Positions 27,291-34,608 of a stretch of 34,725 bases of DNA are shown one piece after another. Every line of letters begins with the position of its first letter. Within the stretch, counting starts at the first letter, position 1. Source of the DNA: an uncultured Xenococcaceae cyanobacterium (GTDB taxonomy: Bacteria > Cyanobacteriota > Cyanobacteriia > Cyanobacteriales > Xenococcaceae); contig CALKUU010000079.1 of NCBI GenBank assembly GCA_937996665.1, positions 1-34,725 of the forward strand, in the 5' to 3' direction. Position numbers and translations under genes: made by a program. The notes below the pieces were generated by a model. The model did not search any database and was not told where the DNA came from. It worked only from the letters and a program-made list of their open reading frames with translations.

Positions 27291-29339
27291 ATGAGTGTTT
27301 CTCAGACTTTAGTATCTCAATTATTGATTAACTTCCCTAATTGGCGACCACAGATGTATTTTAAATCTTCTCTTACTGCTCTTTCTCATGCCATGGAAGA
27401 TAGAGTATTAGCAGATTCTGATGACCCTCTCGTAATTGCCAGCTTTCAGAAAGAGCGTTATTACCGTCAAGAAGCACACCGCTACAGTAGGATTGCAGCC
27501 AAAACCGATCAAGTCTATGTTCTCGCTGCTCCAGAAGCTGAGTTTCGCAATAGTTCTCAAGGTTACGAAACAATTGCTTTTAATGAACAAGATTCCTTAA
27601 ATCATGAGTGGCATTTGATTGTCATTGGAAAACAATATAGTTGTTGTTTGATTTGTGGGGAAAAAAACAATGTCCCTCATACCAAACCTGCTAGTCTAGC
27701 GATGGAAGCTAGTCGAAGGTTTGAAGGAATTTGGACTTTTGATCCTCAAGTTACAGTTAAAGCCGCAGAACTTTTATTAAATAGGATTCTCACTTACCGA
27801 CCAGAATTAGCTAAGAAAATTGAACAAGCTCGCCAAACACATTTTTTCAGTTCAATTCTCGGCGAAACAGGATCTAAAGAATCGCCTACTCTCGCTAGTA
27901 ATAATCCCACGGATAATCCTGATCCTTTTGTCCAAAGACTAGTAAGTTATTTGCAAGCTAGCCAATACAAATTACTCAAAGCAAATAAATCTCTGGCGGC
28001 AAAGCAACAAAAAGAAAAGTTGATCAATTCTGTTACAGATTCAATTCGGCGATCGCTTAATACCGAAGAAATTTTACAAGTAGCTGTCCACGAACTAGGC
28101 GAAGGACTACAAGTATCTCGATGCATCGTCTATCAATGCCATGAAGATGATGAGATAACCACCATTAATCATGAATTTACTCAACCTGGCGTTACCTCTT
28201 TACAAGATACAACGTGGCAACTTAAAAATAACCCTTTGTTGGAACAGGTCATTAATAGCCATGAAACCATCGCTATTAATGACACCAAAGAAGATAAGCA
28301 TCTAAATCAAAAAAAGAAATCGAAAAATACCAATAACCATGTCAATAATTTGATTGAAGAGTTTAAAATTTCTTCTTGGTTATTGGCTCCTGTTTTATAT
28401 CAAGATCATCTCTTAGGAATGGTAGAACTACACCATTCCCAAGAACCGGCAAAAGTCTGGCAAGCAGAAGATATCGCTCTAGTTGATGCGATCGCCACTC
28501 AAATTGGAGTTGCTCTGATCCAAGCTGAGGCATACGCGAACCTTCAAGATCTCAATGAGCAATTAGAAGCTTTAGATCGAACCAGATCTAACCTAGTAGC
28601 AATTACAGGTCACGAATTGCGAACTCCTCTTTCCACAATTCAAGTTTGTTTAGAGAGCCTAGCAACCGAACCAGACATGCCACCCGAATTACGGCAAATT
28701 ATGTTGAGTACGGCACTAGGAGATGCAGAGAGAATGCGTAACTTAGTTCAAGACTTTTTAACTCTTTCCAGACTCGAAAGTGGCAGAGTTGATTGGCATC
28801 CTGAAGCATTATCAATCTCTGAGTGCGTTGATCTAGCATTAAGTAATGTCAAAGCCCGCAGTTCCGAAGAAAAAATTCCCAAAATCAATAATCTAGTTCC
28901 CTCCAAATCCCCTTTAGTCAAAGCCGATGGAGAATGGTTAGTTGAAGTATTAGCCAAACTTTTAGACAATGCTTGCAAATTTACTAACGAAGACGGTCAA
29001 GTTAGTATCATTGTCAAAGTAGATAAATTTGATAAGCTCAAAGTTACAATTGCAGATACAGGCAAAGGAATTGAACCAGGTCGATTAGAAACAGTTTTTG
29101 ATCGTTTTTATCAAGAAGAAGGCGCCCTTAGAAGAAGTTCTGGCGGTACTGGCTTAGGTTTAGCGATTTGTCGACAAATCGTCCAAGGTTGGGGAGGTCG
29201 CATTTGGGCAGAATCAGTAGGGAAAAATCAGGGAAGTAAATTTCATTTCACTATTCCTATGTTTGAGACTGCCTCCCCAGGATCAAGTAAAAAAACTGCT
29301 CTCAAATCATCTCAAACCAAGCAAAATAAATCTAAGTAG
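27291..29339 (+). CDS. DICT-GAF sensor histidine kinase
   Basis: A soluble 682-residue two-component sensor. An N-terminal DICT domain (about 20-190, DRVLADSDDPLVIASFQKERYYR to VTVKAAELLLNRILTYRPELA) is followed by a GAF domain (about 245-415, LNTEEILQVAVHELGEGLQVSRCIVYQC to DIALVDAIATQIGVALIQAEA), then a HisKA domain with the phosphorylated His441 in ITGHELRTPLSTI, and an HATPase_c domain with LLDNACKFTNE (N box), IADTGKGIE (G1) and GGTGLGLAICRQIVQGWGG (G2). DICT domains occur mainly in photosynthetic bacteria with light- or nitrogen-related signalling. No response regulator is adjacent, so this is an orphan sensor. No membrane segments are seen. A TTGACA box lies about 175 bases upstream. 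Confidence 0.93.
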   Translation: MSVSQTLVSQLLINFPNWRPQMYFKSSLTALSHAMEDRVLADSDDPLVIASFQKERYYRQEAHRYSRIAAKTDQVYVLAAPEAEFRNSSQGYETIAFNEQDSLNHEWHLIVIGKQYSCCLICGEKNNVPHTKPASLAMEASRRFEGIWTFDPQVTVKAAELLLNRILTYRPELAKKIEQARQTHFFSSILGETGSKESPTLASNNPTDNPDPFVQRLVSYLQASQYKLLKANKSLAAKQQKEKLINSVTDSIRRSLNTEEILQVAVHELGEGLQVSRCIVYQCHEDDEITTINHEFTQPGVTSLQDTTWQLKNNPLLEQVINSHETIAINDTKEDKHLNQKKKSKNTNNHVNNLIEEFKISSWLLAPVLYQDHLLGMVELHHSQEPAKVWQAEDIALVDAIATQIGVALIQAEAYANLQDLNEQLEALDRTRSNLVAITGHELRTPLSTIQVCLESLATEPDMPPELRQIMLSTALGDAERMRNLVQDFLTLSRLESGRVDWHPEALSISECVDLALSNVKARSSEEKIPKINNLVPSKSPLVKADGEWLVEVLAKLLDNACKFTNEDGQVSIIVKVDKFDKLKVTIADTGKGIEPGRLETVFDRFYQEEGALRRSSGGTGLGLAICRQIVQGWGGRIWAESVGKNQGSKFHFTIPMFETASPGSSKKTALKSSQTKQNKSK

Positions 29340-29414
29340 CTCCGATAATCAGCACTTCTATTAATTGTTAAGGTGTTAATTATTAAAGTGATGATGATGA
29401 ACTATAACTAAGTT

Positions 29415-31094
29415 CTACTGACTAACTTTTAAGGTGTATTTACCTTTTCCACCTTGATCATAAGCATTAACAATGACACTGTAAGAACCATCATCCGGTA
29501 GAGTTATTTCGAGACGAGAGTTACTAGTTTCCTCATTGATATCATCATTTTTTTCAATAATGTTACCTTCTGGATCCATAACTGCCAGAAAGGTATCAAA
29601 ATCTTGACTTTCTAAACTAATCGAGAAAGAGTCTCCAGCAGAACCCTCTAAAGGAAAAGAATCATAAAAACTACCATCATTAGGAACCACCTCATCGCCA
29701 TCTTCTAAAATTCCCGATTCAACAATTTCAGCAACCTGAGCTGGTTTAACTGTATTGGCAGTAGCTACAACTTCAGTTTCTGGTTTAGTTTCTGGGCTTT
29801 TAGTCTCGGTAGCTGTTTTAGAAGGCTGATCTTGATCAGAAGTTGAAGCATTTTCGCCAGTTTTAGCTACTGAGTTTGCAGACGAATCTACTTCTTCTGT
29901 AGCAGGATTAGCCGCGATCGCTTGCTCAGAAACTGATGAAGATGACGATTCTGGTTGATTGGGGACAGAAGCTGGCGGAGTAACTTCTTCCTCTGACTTA
30001 GCTTGAGCATTAGTCTCTTGATTACTATTCCTAATCACTTCAGTCGGAGCCGATGGGGGAGCAGGCAAACTTGCTGAAGGAGGATTAGCAATTGCGGGAG
30101 ATTTAGTTTCAATAATTTGTTCTGGCTCAGAACTTGGTTGACTACGAGCAACTTCTGAATTGACCGCACTAGAAGAGGACAAATTATCGCTAATCTTGTT
30201 TGTGGAATCGGGTTTAGAAGTGGGAGCAGAATTAGTTGCTACCTGCACGTCAGAATCTTGAATAATTTCTAGAGGCTTATTTTCATAAGCGATCGCGCAA
30301 ACTTGTTGATAAATCTCCAGCTCCTGACAAGCAATTCCTGTATGTTGATAATCTTCTTGGAAAACAGCTAAACGATGTCTTCTGTCAGGAAAACCATCAT
30401 CCACAACTAACTGCATAACAATTGCTTCGGGAGTTAACCTGTTATAGACAAAATTATTGGTATGGTGGTCTATTTTTTGCTGATCGATAATCGCTGCAAC
30501 TTGCGCTTGAGCATTAGTAATTAAATCTTCATTGTCAGCCAGAGTAGGCAAAGGCTGCTGAGCACGAACAAAGGAGATCGCTTCATTTAAAGTTCTCAAT
30601 CCCCGATTAGTTCTGAGTGAGCGTTCTCCTGGAAGATTCAAAATCATCCCCTGATAATGCTGTTTCTGGCTCTCTAGCCAATCCGCATAGGCCTGAGGAT
30701 TAGTTCTCACTCGATTTAATTCGGCAATAATCTGTTTTTCTAAATTACGGCTTGGTGCCGACGATTCTTGGTCTGCTGAGTCTAAATTATTACCTTCCGC
30801 ATCATTCGACTGTTCAGAACTAGCTTCGTGAATGTTTGTTTCTGATTGACTAGTTGATGGCTCAATCTCGCCACTAGCAATAACTGTGTGCTTTTCTCTA
30901 TCATTAACATCATTGCCATTCTTAGAAAAACTCAGTTCTGACTTTGCTTGAATTAAATGCACTCCCGAAACTTGTTGCGCATTTGCAGAAGTAAGAAAAC
31001 AAGATTCTCCTAAACCTACAAGCAAAAAGAAACAGGTCAGGGTAGAAAGTTTTCTAAAAATGTAGCTTAAACTCACTGACTTAAGTGCCAACAT
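29415..31094 (-). CDS. exported CAP-domain protein with a C-terminal PPC domain
   Basis: A 559-residue secreted protein: signal peptide (about 1-39, ending LTSANAQQ), a linker, a CAP (SCP/PR-1-like) domain (about 115-270) starting EKQIIAELNRVRTNPQAYADWLESQ, then a long low-complexity linker rich in Ser, Pro, Thr, Glu and Asn (about 280-450), and a C-terminal PPC (pre-peptidase C-terminal) beta domain (about 470-559: GSAGDSFSISLESQDFDTFLAVMDPEG, then YSVIVNAYDQGGKGKYTLKVSQ). CAP proteins act in the envelope, but bacterial functions are mostly unknown. The domain is short in its middle: the usual GHxGSDGS...GENI block is absent, while EAIVMQLVVDDG and HRLAVF...TGIAC are retained. The family call is firm, activity uncertain. 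Confidence 0.85.
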   Translation of the reverse strand: MLALKSVSLSYIFRKLSTLTCFFLLVGLGESCFLTSANAQQVSGVHLIQAKSELSFSKNGNDVNDREKHTVIASGEIEPSTSQSETNIHEASSEQSNDAEGNNLDSADQESSAPSRNLEKQIIAELNRVRTNPQAYADWLESQKQHYQGMILNLPGERSLRTNRGLRTLNEAISFVRAQQPLPTLADNEDLITNAQAQVAAIIDQQKIDHHTNNFVYNRLTPEAIVMQLVVDDGFPDRRHRLAVFQEDYQHTGIACQELEIYQQVCAIAYENKPLEIIQDSDVQVATNSAPTSKPDSTNKISDNLSSSSAVNSEVARSQPSSEPEQIIETKSPAIANPPSASLPAPPSAPTEVIRNSNQETNAQAKSEEEVTPPASVPNQPESSSSSVSEQAIAANPATEEVDSSANSVAKTGENASTSDQDQPSKTATETKSPETKPETEVVATANTVKPAQVAEIVESGILEDGDEVVPNDGSFYDSFPLEGSAGDSFSISLESQDFDTFLAVMDPEGNIIEKNDDINEETSNSRLEITLPDDGSYSVIVNAYDQGGKGKYTLKVSQ

Positions 31095-31185
31095 GATGAT
31101 TTAGATAAAACCCAATTTTGCCTTAAATATACTGATTTTGGTTTTATTCGTGGTTAATTTTCTATAAGTTAATTAATAAGCAATA

Positions 31186-31214
31186 TTTTGTTTAGTTAAT
31201 AAAACTAAACAAAA
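31186..31214 (-). terminator. terminator-like hairpin downstream of the cupin gene
   Basis: TTTTGTTTAGTT (31186-31197) and AACTAAACAAAA (31203-31214) are perfect 12-base inverted copies with a five-base loop. It lies about 50 bases after the stop of the minus-strand cysteine-dioxygenase-like gene, where a terminator is expected, although the stem is AT-rich and no strong U-run follows. Confidence 0.6.
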
Positions 31215-31265
31215 GAAATTATCAGAATCAAATTCTAATAGAGAAAACTTCCAAAATTGCTAGAT

Positions 31266-31919
31266 CTAAAAATTCTTAGCAGTGTGCCGAATAGTATCAA
31301 ACTCATATCGCTGAGCATAATCGGCTTCTCCATACAAATTAAAAGTTACACAAGGCTCTTGACCTAGTGGCTCTACGCAATGAATTGCATCAGAAGTAAA
31401 ACCCACAATATCTCCAGCAGCAAAGACTTTCTCTTCAGTTTTTTCCAGTTTGAAAGGATTATCTGGGCTTCTTTGCCAAAAAGTATTTTTTTCTTCGCCA
31501 CTAATAATCGCTACTATTCCCCAAGAAGCATGATTATGGACTGGAGAAACGTTATTCGGATTCCAAGCAACGGTTTGCACTGTAATCGGATAATTAGGCT
31601 CTTCATAAATTGAGGTAATTGACCAACCAGTTTGAGAATTTGGCTGTGCATAATTTGTGTGCAACCAATCAGCACTAGTTAGTAACTGTCTTACAGCAGG
31701 AATAATGGCATTCAGCCGATCTTGATCATTAAGATCCATTCCTAAAATATTCTCTAAATCAGTAAGAAAACGATATAAACGATAAGGCTCTGCAAATTCT
31801 TGTTCAAAGTTGGGAAAATAGGGTTGGCATTCGCCCTGATTGTTAACTAGCCAATTTTCGCAGAATTGATTGTCATGCAAAAACTTCCGATAATCTGTGT
31901 TTAAAACTTTATCTTCCAT
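31266..31919 (-). CDS. cysteine dioxygenase-like cupin protein
   Basis: A 217-residue soluble protein with an N-terminal helical part (LHDNQFCENWLVNNQGECQPYF) and a cupin barrel. The metal-binding motif 1 is PNNVSPVHNHASWGIVAIISGEE (His-x-His near residues 129-131) and motif 2 is GDIVGFTSDAIHCVEPLGQEPCVTFNLYGE (His near 181). This is the pattern of cysteine dioxygenase/3-mercaptopropionate-type thiol dioxygenases, non-heme iron enzymes that oxidise a thiol to a sulfinate. The exact thiol substrate cannot be read. ATG at 31919 is a natural start. It lies downstream of two cysteine-rich repeat proteins on the same strand, but a HIP1 hairpin (31955-31987) separates them, so co-transcription is unlikely. 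Confidence 0.85.
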   Translation of the reverse strand: MEDKVLNTDYRKFLHDNQFCENWLVNNQGECQPYFPNFEQEFAEPYRLYRFLTDLENILGMDLNDQDRLNAIIPAVRQLLTSADWLHTNYAQPNSQTGWSITSIYEEPNYPITVQTVAWNPNNVSPVHNHASWGIVAIISGEEKNTFWQRSPDNPFKLEKTEEKVFAAGDIVGFTSDAIHCVEPLGQEPCVTFNLYGEADYAQRYEFDTIRHTAKNF

Positions 31920-31954
31920 AACTTCCTAACAATCTTAGATATCTAGATCAAATA

Positions 31955-31987
31955 AAGCGATCGCCAGTTTACCATAGGCGATCGCTT
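31955..31987. terminator. hairpin made of two HIP1 palindromes
   Basis: AAGCGATCGCC (31955-31965) and GGCGATCGCTT (31977-31987) form an 11-base stem with an 11-base loop; each arm contains one complete HIP1 octamer. It sits between the YHS/NPCAG gene, whose transcript it follows (17 bases past the stop at 32004), and the cupin gene, so it could act as a terminator. Confidence 0.7.
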
Positions 31988-32003
31988 CAATTTCTAGAAG
32001 AGT

Positions 32004-32798
32004 TTATTCAAAAACAGTTGCACCAATTAAAGCTTTAGGATAATTGTCATCAGCTAAAGCAATATTACCCGAAATATCCTGAACCCATTGTTGCTGTACT
32101 TCTTTACTGTAATTTAGGTAAAGTTTACCATCAACAATTTTCCAAGCCTTTGGATCAGTAGAAACAACACTACCTTCACTCATAGCCTTGGCACAATAGC
32201 CACCATATTGAGGAGCATATTTTTGAGGGTTAGCTGCAAAAAGCGCCATGTTTCTTCTTTTAGAGAATCTCCAAGTAGCACCATTCCACTCATATTCATA
32301 CTTACTTTTTCCTTTAACGGCTTTCCCTTTTCTAAAGTAAGCAACAGGATCAGTTCCTCTAATTGCCAATTGACTGGAAGATTCAATATAAACATTAGGC
32401 GCAGAAGCAGATTTACCAGCACATGGATTACCTGCGCATGGATTTCCAGCACAGGGATTACCTGCACATGGGTTACCCGCACATGGGTTTTTTCCAGCAC
32501 ATGGATTACTCCAGCGACCAGCACATGGGTTCTTTCCAGCACATGGGTTACCTGCGCATGGGTTACCTGCACATGGGTTTCCTGCGCATGGGTTTTTCCA
32601 ACGACTAGCACATGGGTTTCCGGCACATGGATTTTTACCTGCACATGGGTTACCTGCACAAGGATTTCCGGCACATGGAGAAGCATGAGCAACATTAGAT
32701 CTTTGAGAGGAAACTTCCATCAAATTGGGTGCAAACCCAACAAATCCCAAAGAAATAATTGAAGCCGTTGCAATGGTAGCAAAATGTTTGATTTTCAT
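32004..32798 (-). CDS. exported NPCAG-repeat protein with a C-terminal YHS domain
   Basis: A 264-residue protein. Residues 1-40 form a secretion signal (MKIKHFATIATASIISLGFVG, then a likely signal-peptidase-I site at VAHA/SPC). Next is a run of 16 Cys-containing units of the type (S/N)PCAG(K), interrupted twice by RWK/RWS-like spacers (NPCASRWK and NPCAGRWS); every unit carries one Cys. After KSASAPNVYIESS a YHS domain (about 143-248) follows: LAIRGTDPVAYFRKGKAV, YEYEWNGATWRFSKRRNMALFAANPQKYAPQYGGYCAKAMSEG, then DGKLYLNYSKEVQQQWVQD. YHS domains occur with copper proteins and in related secreted proteins. Repeated PC motifs suggest metal or disulfide chemistry in the periplasm. Function unknown. 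The gene lies 101 bases after its paralogue. Confidence 0.85.
   Translation of the reverse strand: MKIKHFATIATASIISLGFVGFAPNLMEVSSQRSNVAHASPCAGNPCAGNPCAGKNPCAGNPCASRWKNPCAGNPCAGNPCAGNPCAGKNPCAGRWSNPCAGKNPCAGNPCAGNPCAGNPCAGNPCAGKSASAPNVYIESSSQLAIRGTDPVAYFRKGKAVKGKSKYEYEWNGATWRFSKRRNMALFAANPQKYAPQYGGYCAKAMSEGSVVSTDPKAWKIVDGKLYLNYSKEVQQQWVQDISGNIALADDNYPKALIGATVFE
32420..32684 (-). repeat. 15-base tandem array encoding NPCAG (16 units)
   Basis: Successive 15-base units (core, minus strand, AAYCCATGYGCMGGN) encode NPCAG, with a few 18- to 24-base units that add K, SRWK or RWS. Third-position variation among units (TGT/TGC, GCA/GCC and GGA/GGT) shows the protein repeat has been kept while the DNA drifts. 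The same unit is used in the neighbouring gene at 32905-33040. Long antisense open frames across this stretch are by-products of the repeat. Confidence 0.85.
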
Positions 32799-32899
32799 AA
32801 TAATGATTTTTCTTTAAAGGCTTAGAGTCTAATAACAGTAAATGAGATAGATAATCACTTTAAAGAACTTATTGGTTGACAAGAATAGAACTAAGGTGA

Positions 32900-33157
32900 C
32901 TATTTACCTGCGCAAGGATTACCTGCACATGGGTTTCCGGCGCAAGGATTTCCGGCACAAGGGTTACCTGCACATGGATTACCTGCGCAAGGGTTTCCGG
33001 CGCAAGGGTTACCTGCACATGGGTTTTTACCTGCACATGGATTAATCTCAACAGTCCCAGGCTGGTCAGGAGAGCCAGACGTATCACTAGCACAACCAAC
33101 AAATCCTAAAGAGATAATCGAAACCGCTGCGATAGTAGCAATGTGTTTAACTTTCAT
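32900..33157 (-). CDS. NPCAG-repeat lipoprotein (85 aa)
   Basis: An 85-residue protein with a lipoprotein signal: MKVKHIATIAAVSIISLGFVGC, lipobox FVGC, so Cys22 would be acylated and the mature protein membrane-anchored outside the plasma membrane. After a short linker (ASDTSGSPDQPGTVEI) come nine NPCAG units (the first NPCAGK) and a terminal K, giving nine regularly spaced Cys. The leader is nearly the same as that of the YHS protein next door, proving a duplication. No catalytic domain is present. It may bind a metal or form a thiol-rich scaffold; this is inference. It precedes the YHS-NPCAG gene by 101 bases on the same strand. Confidence 0.8.
   Translation of the reverse strand: MKVKHIATIAAVSIISLGFVGCASDTSGSPDQPGTVEINPCAGKNPCAGNPCAGNPCAGNPCAGNPCAGNPCAGNPCAGNPCAGK
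32905..33040 (-). repeat. 15-base tandem array encoding NPCAG (9 units)
   Basis: Nine copies of the 15-base unit (one with an extra AAA codon) make up the mature part of the 85-residue lipoprotein. Synonymous differences (TGT versus TGC cysteine codons, GGT/GGA/GGC glycine codons) are scattered between units. Unit length equals that of the neighbouring 16-unit array. Confidence 0.85.
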
Positions 33158-33812
33158 AAGTAATTTAGTTTCCTTAATTTAGATAGAGTTTAGATAGAAT
33201 TTGATGATACTAATAAAATAATTAGGATCTCGAGAATTCTACTAATCGAAAATTGTATCTTTCACTACCGGAATTTTACAACCGCAACCTCTATAAATTA
33301 ACTATCTTGTTTATTATTAAAGGAATATTAGCTGAGGTTTTGCTGAGATATATCTTGATAACCAGTTAAAAAATAAGATGAATTTGCTTATAAATACGGA
33401 AGAAGAATCTCAGAAAACACTGCAATAGTTGAAGCGCATGTTCCTTGATAATCAAACAGATGAGATTAATAAAGCATTTCAACAAAGCAGTACAAATCTC
33501 AACTTCAAAGTTTTCCCAACAAAGTTAATAATTAATAACTCTAAACAAGTACGTCATAAATTCTGTGCAAAATAGTTGAATTTAACTACCCGTTAAAAAA
33601 TATTGCATAAAATTAACCTCTCAAAGAAGCCAAAATAATATTTTCATTACTTCACAAACGCCATTCACTCAGACAAATTTATTCAAAAACTGTCGACTGC
33701 AATCAACCTTAATCATGGTTAGCAGCTAAAATTTACTGGTTTTCTCCTCAATTTAGTAAAAAAACAAAGCCGATTCTGGAAAAACTTACTTACTCTCAAA
33801 TTCGAACTAGAT
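33158..33812. other. long AT-rich intergenic region
   Basis: About 655 AT-rich bases between the NPCAG lipoprotein gene and the redoxin gene (both minus). The lipoprotein promoter should lie at the left end. Short plus-strand frames exist (one from ATG 33438 of about 45 codons), but they lack a ribosome site and any recognisable pattern; I do not call them genes. No RNA gene seen. Confidence 0.5.
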
Positions 33813-34394
33813 CTACCCAAAATATTCTGGCTCATTGCCGGGTATCCATTTAATATTGCAACCAATACTAGGCTTTTGATTAGGGTCTATGAATTGATTA
33901 TCTAAAGTTAAGGCGATCGCACTTCTTAAGTCTTTACCAGTTACAGGTAAGCCATTACTAGGACGGCTCTCATCTAATTGCCCACGGTATACCAATTTTT
34001 TCTCGCTATTAAACAAGAAAAAATCAGGTGTACAAGCAGCCGTATAAGCTTGACTCACTTCCTGAGTTTCGTCATAACAAACTGGAAACTCATATTTTAA
34101 AGTTTGTGCCATCTCTTTGAGCTTGGCAGGAGAATCAAGAGGATATTTGGCAACATCATTAGCGCTGATAGCAATAATGCCCAAGGACTGGTCAGCAAAA
34201 TCTGTTTGAATTCTAAAAAACTCGTCTTGAACATGTTTCACAAACGGACAGTGACAACACATGAAAATCACTAATAAAGCCTGGCGATCGCTAAAATCAG
34301 CTAAGCTCACCAAATTGCCACTAACTACATCAGGCAAACTAAAATCTGGAGCTTGCGTTCCTAATGCCAACATAGTTGAAGGAGTCAAAACCAT
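33813..34394 (-). CDS. thioredoxin-fold redoxin family protein (AhpC/TSA-like)
   Basis: A 193-residue thioredoxin-fold protein: GTQAPDFSLPDVVSGNLVSLADF opens the redoxin domain, VIFMCCHCPFVKHVQDEF carries the active-site CxxC (C-C-H-C before Pro), and IIAISANDVAKYPLDSP, AYTAACTPDFFLFNSEKKLVYRGQLDESRPSN (containing the cis-Pro region TPDFF) complete the fold. This matches the 'thioredoxin family / redoxin' proteins with 'FMCNHCPFV' widespread in cyanobacteria. No signal peptide is evident, so it acts in the cytosol. It is probably a thiol oxidoreductase; the partner is unknown. A perfect palindrome lies just upstream (34414-34444). Confidence 0.88.
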   Translation of the reverse strand: MVLTPSTMLALGTQAPDFSLPDVVSGNLVSLADFSDRQALLVIFMCCHCPFVKHVQDEFFRIQTDFADQSLGIIAISANDVAKYPLDSPAKLKEMAQTLKYEFPVCYDETQEVSQAYTAACTPDFFLFNSEKKLVYRGQLDESRPSNGLPVTGKDLRSAIALTLDNQFIDPNQKPSIGCNIKWIPGNEPEYFG

Positions 34395-34413
34395 AAATTT
34401 TGTTTCTCTAGAA

Positions 34414-34444
34414 TTGATGAATTAATTTCAAATTAATTCATCAA
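34414..34444. promoter_or_regulatory. perfect palindrome upstream of the redoxin gene
   Basis: TTGATGAATTAATTT (34414-34428), one base, AAATTAATTCATCAA (34430-34444) are exact inverted copies. It lies 20 bases before the redoxin start codon, within the likely 5' leader or promoter, a position suited to an operator or an RNA leader hairpin. AT-richness makes chance palindromes more likely, but 15 perfect pairs is well beyond the background here. Confidence 0.55.
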
Positions 34445-34608
34445 TAACTCAGACGCCCCAATCACCAGCTAAAAATTAAGCTTTGCCAAGCAAATCTCAA
34501 GAATTCACCAAGTTCTCAAAATTTATGGTGTTTAAAGATTGTTAGTTTTTTATAATTGAGCAAGTACAGCAATTACAAATCCAACAACTACAACATCGTT
34601 TTTTAGTT

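Noticed and set aside
32208-32762. Long open frames on the plus strand and in the other minus frame across the NPCAG arrays
   Set aside because: They are by-products of the 15-base tandem repeat (a multiple of three keeps every frame open) and give low-complexity, meaningless repeats; the minus-strand frame has export leaders, repeats and a YHS domain.
32905-33040. NPCAG tandem DNA considered as a CRISPR-like or minisatellite array
   Set aside because: Units are contiguous without spacers, in frame, and code for a protein repeat behind a signal sequence.
33377-33588. Short plus-strand frames in the 33158-33812 spacer (one of about 45 codons from ATG 33438)
   Set aside because: No ribosome-binding site, no recognisable motif, very AT-rich composition like the surrounding non-coding DNA.
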